This document shows, one piece after another, positions 51,162-60,707 of a stretch of DNA of 64,000 nt. Position 1 is the stretch's first letter; every line of letters starts with the position of its first letter. The stretch spans positions 2,041,001-2,105,000 of the forward strand of contig CP075895.1 in NCBI GenBank assembly GCA_018604165.1, given 5' to 3'. The notes under the pieces were generated by a model. The model did no database searches. It saw only the letters and a program-made list of their open reading frames with translations, and was not told the DNA's origin. The position numbers and the translations under genes are program-made. The DNA is from Chitinophagaceae bacterium LGM1 (lineage in GTDB: Bacteria; Bacteroidota; Bacteroidia; Chitinophagales; Chitinophagaceae).

Positions 51162-53090
51162 TTATAAAATCATTAAGCGCATCCCCATCAACCAGTTGAT
51201 ACCCGGCATTGGCCTTGCATTTACAACACTATAGCTTAGGTTGAACACATTGTTGCATTGTACTGTCAATTGCAGTTGATAATGGCTGAAAGGTACGGTG
51301 TACAGCAACTGTATATTACCAGTATTATAGGGCATCAACCATTGCGATTCGTCCACCGTCAGGAAACGGTAACCTGTATAGGTATGGTTGTAATTGACGT
51401 AGAAACCGCGATACGAAAAACCAATATTGCCCTGCCCGTTGTATCGTGGGGCATAAGGTATTTGTTTACCAATGCTACCATCGCCTGCGACATTACTGGC
51501 AATGGTAGTTGATAACGTATAGGCTGTGTTGACACCTATGTGCCACTGCCACTTGCCTATTGTAATGGTGAGTTTGTTATCTGTTTCAACCCCTCGGCTA
51601 TGCACAGTAGCTATGTTGTGTGGTGTCCATATTGCACCACCAAACCACAATATCCAGTTGTCAATTACGCGGTTGAATGCTGACAATTCGTGATGAAGTA
51701 CAATCTTATTTTTTGTGGACGTACTTACTGCATACCCACCATCAGCACTCCATCCCTTTTCGGGTTGCAGGTTGCGGTTGCCACCGGGATTGTAATACAG
51801 TTCATTGAGCGTAGGTACTCGATACGTGCGCTGTGCATTGGCTTTAATGTTGAGCCAATCGGTTAGGGCGTAAGCGGCATTGATGCCGGGCAATACATAG
51901 CTGTTATCATCTACCACCTCTCCACGCAGGTTGATGGCTGTTTGCAGATTTTTTATACCTGTAAACAGATAATTGAATGCAGCAGCGTATCTGTTTTGTG
52001 TATTGGTGTTTTTGACGCTTGCACTATCTACCCATGCAATGGTTACAGGTAGCGTGAGCATAAATTTATGACTGCTACCAGCTTGATAACTGAAAGTAGC
52101 GTCTGCATACAATTGATTAGTGCTATTTTTATTATTAAGCAATGCCAATGTATCGCGATAGTGCATCGCATCGCGGATGTAAGATAGCTTTGCAGATGTG
52201 TGTACACGCCCAGTACGTTGCCATGTTGCCAATAGCCTTAATGATTCATCTCGTTGGTTTTTCAACGATTGTGTCTCGAACAACGCACGTGGTATTTCCC
52301 TATAGTACTGCTGATACCATGCAGTAAGTGCAACGGTATTTCTTTCATTGGCTTTATACCCTATTTGTAACAAACCTGTGCCACTGCTCAACTGTGCATT
52401 TGTCATGCGCTTATCAGTACCTGCATCGTTGTAAGAAAAATTGTTTTGTGCAGACTGCCCGAAGATCTTAGCAGCTACAAACCATTTGCACGATGCGTAT
52501 GACGTACGCGCACCCAACTGGTATTGACTAAAGCTACCTGTAACAGCAGATACTGCATAGCGAAACCGGGCATTGGCATCAAAATACGGTTGTTCATTTT
52601 CTACCACCAATGCCCCGCCCACATTACCACTACCCCACATAGCTGCAGAGCTACCATATACCACCTGCACACGCTGCAAGAGCGATACCGGCAACAGTGA
52701 AACATCTGATATGCCCATTGCTGCATTTTGTAAGGGTACACCATTCCAATACACCTGCGACTGTGCGGCAGATGCACCACGGAAACTGAGTGTTGCCAAG
52801 CCATTGATGCCATAGCTCTTTATAAATACAGGTGTTTGCTGGCTCAATAAATTAGCAACGGATTGAAACTGGTATTGTTGTAGTGTGATGCTATCTATGG
52901 TAGTGATTTTCTGACCGGGTGCGTAGGTATTAATACGCTCATCTGCAGACTGTACATTTTTTTTTCGCCCTTTTACACGTACTTCTTTCAGCGTATCGGT
53001 AGTGCTTTGCCCCGATGCGCAGGTAAAAGAAAGCAGTGCCGCGAGTAACGACACTACCATTCTGCTCACCGTGAAAGGGGATGTGTACAT
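51162..53090 (-). CDS. btuB: TonB-dependent receptor, BtuB-like (vitamin B12)
   Basis: 642 residues: signal peptide to about 28, TonB box 'LKEVRVKG', plug domain ('SVANLLSQQTPVFIKSYGINGLATLSFRGASAAQSQVYWNGVPL', 'VQVVYGSSAAMWGSGNVGGALVVEN') and a barrel ending MGMRLMIL. Plug details fit BtuB-type receptors. Last gene of a three-gene unit, 7 bases after the propeller lipoprotein, under a cobalamin riboswitch, so B12 or another corrinoid is the likely cargo. The BtuF/BtuCD transporter is not in the window. Confidence 0.85.
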   Translation of the reverse strand: MYTSPFTVSRMVVSLLAALLSFTCASGQSTTDTLKEVRVKGRKKNVQSADERINTYAPGQKITTIDSITLQQYQFQSVANLLSQQTPVFIKSYGINGLATLSFRGASAAQSQVYWNGVPLQNAAMGISDVSLLPVSLLQRVQVVYGSSAAMWGSGNVGGALVVENEQPYFDANARFRYAVSAVTGSFSQYQLGARTSYASCKWFVAAKIFGQSAQNNFSYNDAGTDKRMTNAQLSSGTGLLQIGYKANERNTVALTAWYQQYYREIPRALFETQSLKNQRDESLRLLATWQRTGRVHTSAKLSYIRDAMHYRDTLALLNNKNSTNQLYADATFSYQAGSSHKFMLTLPVTIAWVDSASVKNTNTQNRYAAAFNYLFTGIKNLQTAINLRGEVVDDNSYVLPGINAAYALTDWLNIKANAQRTYRVPTLNELYYNPGGNRNLQPEKGWSADGGYAVSTSTKNKIVLHHELSAFNRVIDNWILWFGGAIWTPHNIATVHSRGVETDNKLTITIGKWQWHIGVNTAYTLSTTIASNVAGDGSIGKQIPYAPRYNGQGNIGFSYRGFYVNYNHTYTGYRFLTVDESQWLMPYNTGNIQLLYTVPFSHYQLQLTVQCNNVFNLSYSVVNARPMPGINWLMGMRLMIL

Positions 53091-53097
53091 ACACTGA

Positions 53098-54180
53098 TTA
53101 ATTAAAATAAAAATTGCCAGGCCCTACCCCAACGCTAAAACTGTGCAGCTGCTTACCATCTGTACCATACACGCCAACTGTGCCTTTTTGTATAAAGCCT
53201 TTAGGGTCGCCCACATATATTTTATCCGTCTTGGGTTCTACACCCAATGCCCAAAAATATTGAAAGTTTTGCGCGGGGATGAAAGCGGTTGATGGCAGCA
53301 AATTATCGTCAATACCCAATTTATAAATACCATTATTTGTAGTACCACCATTGTAATCTACTTCTATAAAATAAACTACATCACCAGCATTATTACATAC
53401 TGGTTTGATGGCATCTACCTTATTTGCAAAGTAGATGGTTTTCAATACTGCATCATTTGGTTGTATAACCGTGAACGCACTATGCTTGCCCTTGTGTACA
53501 TTGCCCGATAGCACCCACAGATTATTGTTCTTATCTACCACCATGCCATGTGGCGCGCGATTGTTGATGGGTATAGTTTTTTCGAGCTTATCTGTATTTA
53601 CATCTATGGCGTAGATATTACCACAAGCAGTATCCCAATTGCAGATGTAAGCTTTGCCATTTCTCAACAACATGGTTTCGGGATTTTGATACGGCATATC
53701 GAAACTACCGGTAACCTGCATAGCCTGCGGGTTGATGATATATACTTTGTTGCTGAACAAGGTAGATACATACGCTTTAGTATCACTAATGCGCAGTATA
53801 TAACGTGGCTTGGGTATGCTGATAGTACCCACCTGCTTGTGGTTTGCGGTATCTAATACTATTATCTTGTCTGAATTGTTGATGCAGAGAAACAATCTAC
53901 TGTCTATGCGGGTAACACTCTGCAATACATCGCCCAACTTAGCACCTGCATTGGCAGCTTCGTATATATTGCCGTGCTCGGTATTGTTGGTATAGTTGTA
54001 CAGATACAGGCTGCTGTTGCCATTGCTGAGGCTGCCCTCACATGCAATGTAGAGGTTGCCGCTTGCTGTTGGTGCGGGTGCAGACGTATCAGGTACTGCC
54101 GGCTTGTCTTTTACACAAGCCGACAGCAGCGATACGGTAAGTACAAATACTATTATATTTTGGATATACGCTCTACCCAT
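53098..54180 (-). CDS. btuG: BtuG-like B12-binding surface lipoprotein (YncE-like beta-propeller)
   Basis: 360 residues with a lipobox (LLSAC, Cys22) and a proline/threonine linker, then about seven propeller blades of the YncE/DUF5074 kind ('LYIACEGSLSNGNSSLYLYNY', 'VTRIDSRLFLCINNSDKIIVLD', 'AYVSTLFSNKVYIINP', 'GMVVDKNNNLWVLSG'). BtuG of Bacteroides is a surface-exposed propeller lipoprotein that captures B12 with very high affinity and hands it to BtuB; this gene is in the same operon order and riboswitch context. It overlaps the upstream gene by 28 bases. The assignment rests on fold plus context. Confidence 0.8.
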   Translation of the reverse strand: MGRAYIQNIIVFVLTVSLLSACVKDKPAVPDTSAPAPTASGNLYIACEGSLSNGNSSLYLYNYTNNTEHGNIYEAANAGAKLGDVLQSVTRIDSRLFLCINNSDKIIVLDTANHKQVGTISIPKPRYILRISDTKAYVSTLFSNKVYIINPQAMQVTGSFDMPYQNPETMLLRNGKAYICNWDTACGNIYAIDVNTDKLEKTIPINNRAPHGMVVDKNNNLWVLSGNVHKGKHSAFTVIQPNDAVLKTIYFANKVDAIKPVCNNAGDVVYFIEVDYNGGTTNNGIYKLGIDDNLLPSTAFIPAQNFQYFWALGVEPKTDKIYVGDPKGFIQKGTVGVYGTDGKQLHSFSVGVGPGNFYFN

Positions 54181-55823
54181 TTATTGCCATTGGTATCGGT
54201 AACTACAAGATAATACACACCCGTAGTAAGTGATGCAACAGATACTTGATTATTTACCAGTGTGCTGTGTTTTACCACACTACCTTTCATATCTGTAATG
54301 GTTGCAAACAATTCGCCCTGCGGTTGTTGTTTGAAAGATACCTGTACATAATTGCTGGCAGGGTTGGGGAACACTTGCAGGTTCATACCGCTGGCAACAG
54401 TTGGTACAGTTGTTGGCCATTTCAGATACATAGCACCTACGGCATCTAAATCGAAGCCACCAGTGCTGATGGGTGTAGGATACGGGTCGTTTATCTTACG
54501 TCCGTTTTTGTCTGTCTGTCCGTGTACACCAGTAGAACCAACTACATCCACCAAGCGGATGTGTGTAATGTTATTGATGTCTAAGCCGGGTGTCCCTGCC
54601 AGTTCATCAAGGTCGAATGGTGTACCATAGTTGCCTATGTATTTACCTGCCAGATTGTGAACGGCACGTGTATTAACATAAGTACCAGCCATAGGTATCT
54701 GCACCGTATCTAATAAACTAACTGCAGGGAAGCGTGTGTAATTGATACCGTCAGAGCTTACCTCTACAAAAGCATATTCCAAAAATGCTTCTTCCGGGTT
54801 AGAGCCGTTAGCAAAACCATTTTCAAATACCACAAAGTCGGCACCAGCACCATTGTACAGTACGTTATTGAACGTAAGCACTGCCGAGCCACTATCACCC
54901 AAGCATACAAGAGAATTATCGGCAATACCCGTTGCGTTTGCCCCTTCACCAAAAGTTACCTTTCCCTGCGATTTATCTGCAATATCCAACCAGCCTTGCT
55001 GTATGGTACATTGTGCAGCCCAGCCTTTAATACTTGCATCTGTTTTGATAACAGCCGTAGTACCTGATATGGTAGCCTGCGGCGCATACGGAAAGAGGTT
55101 TTCTTGTGTAGTGAAATTGTCTATACAAAAGAATGCAGGTGTATTCATACCAAAAGAACCTACATCGCTCGAATTGAGTGAGAAGTGCAGGCTATCTACC
55201 TTGCCCAGTGGCATCAGGTTTACCCACTTCCATGTTTTCAGTATATAGTCTTTGGTATTATCTGTAAAGCGGAAGTCGGCCAGATATACTTCTATGCTAT
55301 CCTGCTTCAGCGTACCATTATTGTAACCACGTATTACGAGTTTGAACCAGTCGGCATCGTTACCTGTAGTACCGCCAAACTTTTTAGCGAATGCATCGCC
55401 ATCGCGCATACTGTTGTAGGCATAGGTACTGTTGGTAACATAAAAGCCACTTGCAAAGCCACCCTTGCCTGCGTTGATGAGTTGGATGTAATTGGATGAA
55501 CCGTTTGCTACAATGTATTTATCAGAACTGTTGTAGCCCTTAGCCGTTTTGGCAGAATACGAATTTGTATAACCACTTGTAGCACTATCCGTCATGTTAG
55601 AATAAGCGAAGCCGCTGCTCCAATACCCACCCCATGCAGAATTGTACACACATGGAAAGTGCGCCAACCCGTGGTTGAAACCCACATCGTTGCCCGAACT
55701 GGAATAGTTTTCGTAAAACGTGTCTGCCTTTGGTAATGAAAGGCTTTCAAAATCGGCTACTGTCTGTGCCTGTGTTGCCAGCGATGATGCCAGCAATGCT
55801 AAGATTAACGTAAATCTGCGCAT
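54153..55823 (-). CDS. DUF4465 / T9SS-tailed cell-surface protein of the B12 operon
   Basis: 556 residues: signal peptide (1-19, ...TQAQ), a DUF4465 region about 22-245 ('FESLSLPKADTFYENYSSSGNDVGFNHGLAHFP...WGGYWSSGFAYSNMTD'), a second beta-sandwich domain about 250-465 with 'DFVVFENGFANGS', 'HIRLVDVVGSTG', and a type A T9SS domain (MNLQVFPNPASNYVQVSF...WVERISKI). It is the first gene after the cobalamin riboswitch. DUF4465 proteins are recurrently linked to B12 loci in Bacteroidota, as auxiliary surface binders. Here the anchor is T9SS, not a lipid. Confidence 0.85.
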   Translation of the reverse strand: MRRFTLILALLASSLATQAQTVADFESLSLPKADTFYENYSSSGNDVGFNHGLAHFPCVYNSAWGGYWSSGFAYSNMTDSATSGYTNSYSAKTAKGYNSSDKYIVANGSSNYIQLINAGKGGFASGFYVTNSTYAYNSMRDGDAFAKKFGGTTGNDADWFKLVIRGYNNGTLKQDSIEVYLADFRFTDNTKDYILKTWKWVNLMPLGKVDSLHFSLNSSDVGSFGMNTPAFFCIDNFTTQENLFPYAPQATISGTTAVIKTDASIKGWAAQCTIQQGWLDIADKSQGKVTFGEGANATGIADNSLVCLGDSGSAVLTFNNVLYNGAGADFVVFENGFANGSNPEEAFLEYAFVEVSSDGINYTRFPAVSLLDTVQIPMAGTYVNTRAVHNLAGKYIGNYGTPFDLDELAGTPGLDINNITHIRLVDVVGSTGVHGQTDKNGRKINDPYPTPISTGGFDLDAVGAMYLKWPTTVPTVASGMNLQVFPNPASNYVQVSFKQQPQGELFATITDMKGSVVKHSTLVNNQVSVASLTTGVYYLVVTDTNGNKWVERISKI

Positions 55824-55960
55824 AAGAAATTGATTTAAACAATTTTTTAAATGCAGCTAATGAGAAAAATTCAGATAATAAAGAAAAGCGGGGCGTATGG
55901 AGCCTGCCTTTAACCTTATCTGTGCTTTTATTCCCGAAAGCAGCGATAAACAATATAATT

Positions 55961-56132
55961 CCAAAGGCAGGTCTTCTGACTCGCTTCACCTTTTTGCGGC
56001 CTTCCCATCCTGCTTGTAGCAGGACAGTGGCGTTGGCTTGTGCAAAAGGCTTTCTAAAGAAGCTTACAGCATCGGGTAATGTTCAGGATTTTCACCTGAT
56101 TCCCTTTTAATTCCGTTGTTGAGCGGAAACCA
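55961..56132 (-). ncRNA. Cobalamin riboswitch (aptamer)
   Basis: Reading the minus strand: GGGAATCAGGTGAAAATCCT, then GCTGTAAGC, the B12 box GCCACTG (near 56026-56032), GATGGGAAGGC, and AGTCAGAAGACCTGCC at the 3' end, in the right order and spacing for the cobalamin aptamer. It lies upstream of the T9SS/BtuG/BtuB operon (start 55823). A 9-base segment AAAGGCAGG 52 bases downstream (complement of 55903-55911) is exactly complementary to CCTGCCTTT at the aptamer's 3' edge (complement of 55963-55971), a likely switch helix. Confidence 0.95.
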
Positions 56133-56196
56133 ATGTTGACGCAAAAGTAAAAAGTAAAAATTCAAAAGCAAAAAGTATTTACACAGGCTATGTGCT

Positions 56197-56946
56197 TTAC
56201 TCTGCAATGCGTTGGCGTACAGCCTCGTAAAGTATCATACCAGCAGCTACAGATACATTCAGAGAGTCGAATTGAGCAGCCATGGGTATGCGTATCAGTT
56301 TATCGGCACGTTTCAGTACATCTTTGCTGATGCCCGTATCTTCTGCACCCATTACTATGCAGGATGGTATGGTAAGGTCGGCCTCGTAAACGGGTATACT
56401 GCCCCGCATTTCTGTACCCAATAGTTGAATACCATTTAGGCGCAACACATCTATTGCCTGCGGCACAGATGGTGTGCGGCAGAGCATGATTTTGTGCAAT
56501 GCACCTGCCGATGTTTTTATAGCTTCTTCGGTGAGAGATGCGGAAGATGATGTAGGTAGTATTAACCCTTGCGCACCGCAGCACAGGGCTGTACGGGCTA
56601 TAGCACCCACATTGCGCACATCGGTAACACCATCAAGCAATACAAAAAGCGGTACATCCCCTTTATCTACTACCATTGATATGGCATCCTGCAACTCTAC
56701 ATAGTGCAGCAGGCTACCCCATGCCACAACGCCCTGATGCTGTACTTTAGTAAGGTTATTCAGCTTCTCTACAGGTACTTGGCTAATAGGTATGTTGGCT
56801 TCTTTTGCCAGCTTTTTTATGGCATTTATCTCATCGCCCGTGGCAGTGCGCAGCAGGAATATTTTTTCGATAGCCTTGCCTTGCTGTATAGCCTCTAATA
56901 CTGGCTTGCGCCCTATAAGCAACGGTAAAGAACGTGCAGGTTTCAT
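56197..56946 (-). CDS. rlmB: 23S rRNA (guanosine-2'-O-)-methyltransferase RlmB-like
   Basis: 249 residues from the ATG at 56946 (MKPARSLPLLIGRKPVLEAI). N-terminal substrate-binding domain to about 85 ('IEKIFLLRTATGDEINAIKKLAKEANIP') and a C-terminal SPOUT domain: 'LLDGVTDVRNVGAIARTA', 'CIVMGAEDTGISKDVL', 'IPMAAQFDSLNVSVAAGMILYEAVRQ'. It methylates the 2'-O of a conserved guanosine in the 23S peptidyl-transferase region (G2251 in E. coli). The in-frame TTG at 56955 overlaps TATCTTTG (56953-56960) and is not used. Confidence 0.9.
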   Translation of the reverse strand: MKPARSLPLLIGRKPVLEAIQQGKAIEKIFLLRTATGDEINAIKKLAKEANIPISQVPVEKLNNLTKVQHQGVVAWGSLLHYVELQDAISMVVDKGDVPLFVLLDGVTDVRNVGAIARTALCCGAQGLILPTSSSASLTEEAIKTSAGALHKIMLCRTPSVPQAIDVLRLNGIQLLGTEMRGSIPVYEADLTIPSCIVMGAEDTGISKDVLKRADKLIRIPMAAQFDSLNVSVAAGMILYEAVRQRIAE

Positions 56947-57087
56947 TGGTTGCAAAGATACATTTTGAAGCGGGATTTGCAGCTTGCCTGTCGAAAGCAG
57001 GTATTAATGCGTTTAAGGGTGTACCAATTATTTGCTATAACAAGCAGATGAAGTATGAGATTAGCGATTTTGATTTATTTTCACCCT

Positions 57088-59742
57088 ATGTTGAGACCTA
57101 ACCTGAATATTATTATATGTAGCTTGTTGTGCTTACTATTCATTACCGAAGTACTAGCCGCACCACAGGCAAAAATAACCACAACACCTGCATGGTTATT
57201 GAAGCGCAATCCGGATTTATCTAAACAGCCCAAAGCACAGGAAATACAAAACGGGGAATACGTTGTATTGTACGACGAGCAAGTAAATGTGCAAGCGAAA
57301 ACACGTTATTGTAAAATCAGCAAAAAGATAATCAACGAATCGGGTGTACAATCAAACTCTGAATTGTCTTTCAATTTCTCTGCTGCATATCAGCAAATCG
57401 TTTTCCACGAACTGAACATACTGCGTGATGGTGAAAAAATTAATAAACTTCAATTGTCGAACATTAAAATAATCAACAATGAGTCTTCTCTTTACAATCA
57501 CCAACTAAACGGACGATACAATGCGCTGATAATACTGGACGACTTAAGAAAAGGCGATGTGTTGGAATACGCCTACAGCATAGTTGGCGAAAACCCGATT
57601 TATGGCAATGTGTATGAAGACGTATTCACCTTTGCCAGTTACAATCCTATCATGAATTATTACACCAGCGTAATAGCCCCTGCCAACAAAACACTGCAAA
57701 TAAAAGCGTATAACAACGCTGTGAATCCCAATACAAGCACACAACAAGGAAATACAATTTATGACTGGCCTTTTAAGGAACTAAAGCCCTATGAATTTGA
57801 TGGTAATCCGCCAAGTTGGTTCAGGGCATATCCTTATGTAGAAATAACGGAGTATGCCAGTTGGAAGCAGGTAAACGATTGGGCTTTAGGGCTTGTAAAT
57901 AATTATAACTACAAGCTACCTGCCGGGCTCATTGAAAAAATAAATAAATGGCAGGCAGAGGCCGACGGCAATATGTTTGTATTTGCCAAACTGGCTACAC
58001 GATTTGTACAGGATGATATACGCTACATGGGTATTGAAATCGGCGAAAACTCTCACAAACCACACGAACCATCAGAAACTTATAACAAAAGGTATGGAGA
58101 TTGTAAAGATAAATCTATACTACTTGTAACAATACTCCGCTATGTAAACCTGCAAGCATTCGCTGCCTTTGTAAGTACAGACTTGAAAGGACATATAGAT
58201 GAACACCTACCAGGTGCCAATACTTTCGACCATGTGATTGTAAAAACAATCATTGAGGGCAAAACCATTTTTGTTGACCCCACCATACCGCTACAACGCG
58301 GGCAGTTTTTCGAGCAACAGCTTCCTGCATACGACATGGTATTAGCCATATCGCACACCACAACTTTTCCTGAAAAAATAGCCTTACAAAACAGGGGTAG
58401 CATCAGCATATCTGAAATATTTAAAGTGCCGGAAAACAACAGCACTCCAGGTAAGCTGAGTGTTGCAACTACTTATAAGTATGCCGATGCGGACGATATG
58501 CGCTATACACTGAGTAACAGCAGCCTGAAGAGTATTGCCGAAGACTACGAAAACTATTACAGAAACACATTTCAGTATGCCCAAAAAACTGACACCATAG
58601 CGTACAATGATGATACAGAACTCAACACATTAACTATTAACGAAACATACCTCATTGACTCTATATGGGAAAAGACAGACGGATATGACTTTGTACGTGC
58701 CAGTGCAAGGCCTATTTATGAAAGAATGACTGCACCCGATGACAAAGTAAAAGACAAGCCATTAGCTCAAAAATATCCTATCGATATTACCTATACAGCC
58801 ACATTCCAGATGGCTACAGAATGGAGTTTTGAAGATAAAGGTTTCAACATATTGCGTGCGTCGTATAGTTTCAATTTCAAACCGACCGTTGTAGGCAGTA
58901 CTGTGATACTGGAATATAATTTCAAAACCTTTAAAGACCATATACCGGTACATGAGTTAGAACAATACAAAAAAGACTATGACCGAATAAAAGATGCATT
59001 GGAATATGTATTGACGAACAACACTAAACTTCAAAAAAACCTTGAGAATATTAATAGCAATGGGATAGTTGCTAAAACTAACTGGATAGCTGTATTTCTT
59101 AGCATCATCACCTTGATTGGTGCTTTTTTCATATTCAGAAGAATCAACAAAACCGATACAGAACTTACATCTCATACAGAGATACCGGAAACATATAGTT
59201 GGTGGCTTATATTCCTTGGAATCCTGATTGCTGTTCGCATATGCTTGTATTTATACTCTGTAATATGGGGCGGTTACTTATCTTCTGCATCGTGGCTCAC
59301 AATGAGCGAGTTGGGAGAGACAAGACTACAATTGATATTGATGATAGAAATGATTTTCGTAAACATATGTTTCATATACTCTTGTTGGCTGATGTTTTGG
59401 TTTGTAAAACGTAGAGATATTTTTCCGAAGATGTTCATCATCTTAGCATTGGGCGAATTAGGCATCAACTTGCTGACATTTATTACAGGGCTTGTTTTCA
59501 AAACAGAGTTTGAAAGAATCAATTATGACTTAGCAGAAGAAGGCGGGAAAGCAACAGTTAAAAGCATCATATTTGTTGCTATTTGGGTTTCAGCTATTCA
59601 TATGTCATATGTTGTAAAAAAAATATTTATTGTACCCTACCGATATCTACATCCTGACAATAATGGAACTATACCTGATGTAAACGAAACAACTATTCAA
59701 CATCAACATACTGATGGAGAGGATAATTTACAAATTGAGTAA
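57088..59742 (+). CDS. DUF3857/transglutaminase-core membrane protein
   Basis: About 884 residues from ATG 57088 (MLRPNLNIIICSLLCLLFIT, signal or anchor; ATG 57055 would add 11 residues). Periplasmic DUF3857 domain (about 50-240), then a transglutaminase-like core with the Cys/His/Asp set 'YNKRYGDCKDKSILLVTIL', 'HLPGANTFDHVIVKT', 'FVDPTIPLQRG', then a further beta domain, and four C-terminal transmembrane helices (about 690-840). Such proteins probably act on cell-wall or peptide amides, or are inactive scaffolds; function unclear. It converges with the CWC gene and overlaps it by 50 bases. Confidence 0.85.
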   Translation: MLRPNLNIIICSLLCLLFITEVLAAPQAKITTTPAWLLKRNPDLSKQPKAQEIQNGEYVVLYDEQVNVQAKTRYCKISKKIINESGVQSNSELSFNFSAAYQQIVFHELNILRDGEKINKLQLSNIKIINNESSLYNHQLNGRYNALIILDDLRKGDVLEYAYSIVGENPIYGNVYEDVFTFASYNPIMNYYTSVIAPANKTLQIKAYNNAVNPNTSTQQGNTIYDWPFKELKPYEFDGNPPSWFRAYPYVEITEYASWKQVNDWALGLVNNYNYKLPAGLIEKINKWQAEADGNMFVFAKLATRFVQDDIRYMGIEIGENSHKPHEPSETYNKRYGDCKDKSILLVTILRYVNLQAFAAFVSTDLKGHIDEHLPGANTFDHVIVKTIIEGKTIFVDPTIPLQRGQFFEQQLPAYDMVLAISHTTTFPEKIALQNRGSISISEIFKVPENNSTPGKLSVATTYKYADADDMRYTLSNSSLKSIAEDYENYYRNTFQYAQKTDTIAYNDDTELNTLTINETYLIDSIWEKTDGYDFVRASARPIYERMTAPDDKVKDKPLAQKYPIDITYTATFQMATEWSFEDKGFNILRASYSFNFKPTVVGSTVILEYNFKTFKDHIPVHELEQYKKDYDRIKDALEYVLTNNTKLQKNLENINSNGIVAKTNWIAVFLSIITLIGAFFIFRRINKTDTELTSHTEIPETYSWWLIFLGILIAVRICLYLYSVIWGGYLSSASWLTMSELGETRLQLILMIEMIFVNICFIYSCWLMFWFVKRRDIFPKMFIILALGELGINLLTFITGLVFKTEFERINYDLAEEGGKATVKSIIFVAIWVSAIHMSYVVKKIFIVPYRYLHPDNNGTIPDVNETTIQHQHTDGEDNLQIE

Positions 59743-59893
59743 GACACTTAGGGCATAAGCAGTTTTCATAATTATCCTTCAAGTGCTGTAATGCATCTGT
59801 ACTTAGGGTGTATTGTGTACACCAACATTCAACAGCATCGTTCTTACATTCAAACGAGGCGAGGCATTGGGAACATTGTTTGGTGGTTGGCAT
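59693..59893 (-). CDS. Cysteine-rich CWC-family protein
   Basis: 66 residues: CSQCLASFEC...ECWCTQYTLS, then 'CLCPKCLTQF', six to eight cysteines in CxxC/CWC patterns, with the CWC tripeptide that names the small family. Likely a zinc-binding minor protein; role unknown. The ATG at 59893 is 9 bases from the lipoprotein stop at 59903, so the two form an operon, and its last third overlaps the DUF3857 gene end on the other strand. Confidence 0.7.
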   Translation of the reverse strand: MPTTKQCSQCLASFECKNDAVECWCTQYTLSTDALQHLKDNYENCLCPKCLTQFVNYPLHQYVDVE

Positions 59894-59902
59894 TTGCCAA
59901 AA

Positions 59903-60616
59903 TTAATGCAAAGGATAATCGAAATGTATGCTGTCACCTTTATAAACAAAATCGAGCGATAGCACCTGATATGCAGTACTACCCTTGTATAGGGGTAGAA
60001 TACCACTTGCATTGCCAATACCTATCGCTTTATAAAAGTATTCAAGTTTATGATCCATAGGATTTCGCATATTCCAGCTTTTCATTTTTTCACCATGTAG
60101 TACATAGCCGTCAGGTGAAGTAATATTCATGGCAGGCCATGTTATGAAAGGAACTACTGTGCCTTGATTAGCAATATCTGAAAAATCAATTGCAGGTGTA
60201 AGTGCATCAGACTCATATACTTTCATAGCTGCAGTATCTTCCCTTAACCAAATACCTGTAGGTTGTACAACAGTTTTTACATTTGTCTCTGGCGAAACGA
60301 CTGTAACTGTACCTTCATAAACATGGTAAGAGTGCCCTTTGTATAATTCTGTTTTACCCGTAGCAGATAATACATAGTATATATGATATAGTTGGTCTTT
60401 AAAACCGTCTAGATACAAGTCTGCAGGATCCATAAACGGGTAACAAACAGCTTCATCTGAAATAAAATGTATATACCATTTAGCATCCTTGGTGGGTATC
60501 AAGGCAAAATCAGGTTCTTTTGTTATTTGAGTATTTAAGTCAGGCTTTAAGGTTACTTTTTTGCAAGCAACAGCTTGTACCATAAATAGCAGCAAGAGAT
60601 AAGATATATACTTCAT
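59903..60616 (-). CDS. Hypothetical lipoprotein
   Basis: 237 residues with a lipobox (QAVAC, Cys18) and a Bacteroidota-type start MKYISYLLLLFM. Rich in Tyr and Thr with beta-strand pattern: 'KWYIHFISDEAVCYPFMDPADLYLDG', 'GKTELYKGHSYHVYEGTVTVVSP'. No family recognised. First gene of a two-gene unit with the CWC protein. Confidence 0.6.
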   Translation of the reverse strand: MKYISYLLLLFMVQAVACKKVTLKPDLNTQITKEPDFALIPTKDAKWYIHFISDEAVCYPFMDPADLYLDGFKDQLYHIYYVLSATGKTELYKGHSYHVYEGTVTVVSPETNVKTVVQPTGIWLREDTAAMKVYESDALTPAIDFSDIANQGTVVPFITWPAMNITSPDGYVLHGEKMKSWNMRNPMDHKLEYFYKAIGIGNASGILPLYKGSTAYQVLSLDFVYKGDSIHFDYPLH

Positions 60617-60657
60617 AAGGGTTGGTTTTATGATATGAAATTACAAACTGTAAATAA

Positions 60658-60684
60658 GAAAGGCAACCACATGGGCTGCCTTTC
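60658..60684 (-). terminator. Terminator of yebC
   Basis: Stem GAAAGGCA(A)CC / GG(GC)TGCCTTTC around an ACAT loop, 24 bases after the yebC stop on the minus strand; the T run after the stem is weak. Confidence 0.55.
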
Positions 60685-60707
60685 AATATGATATTACAGT
60701 ATAATGA

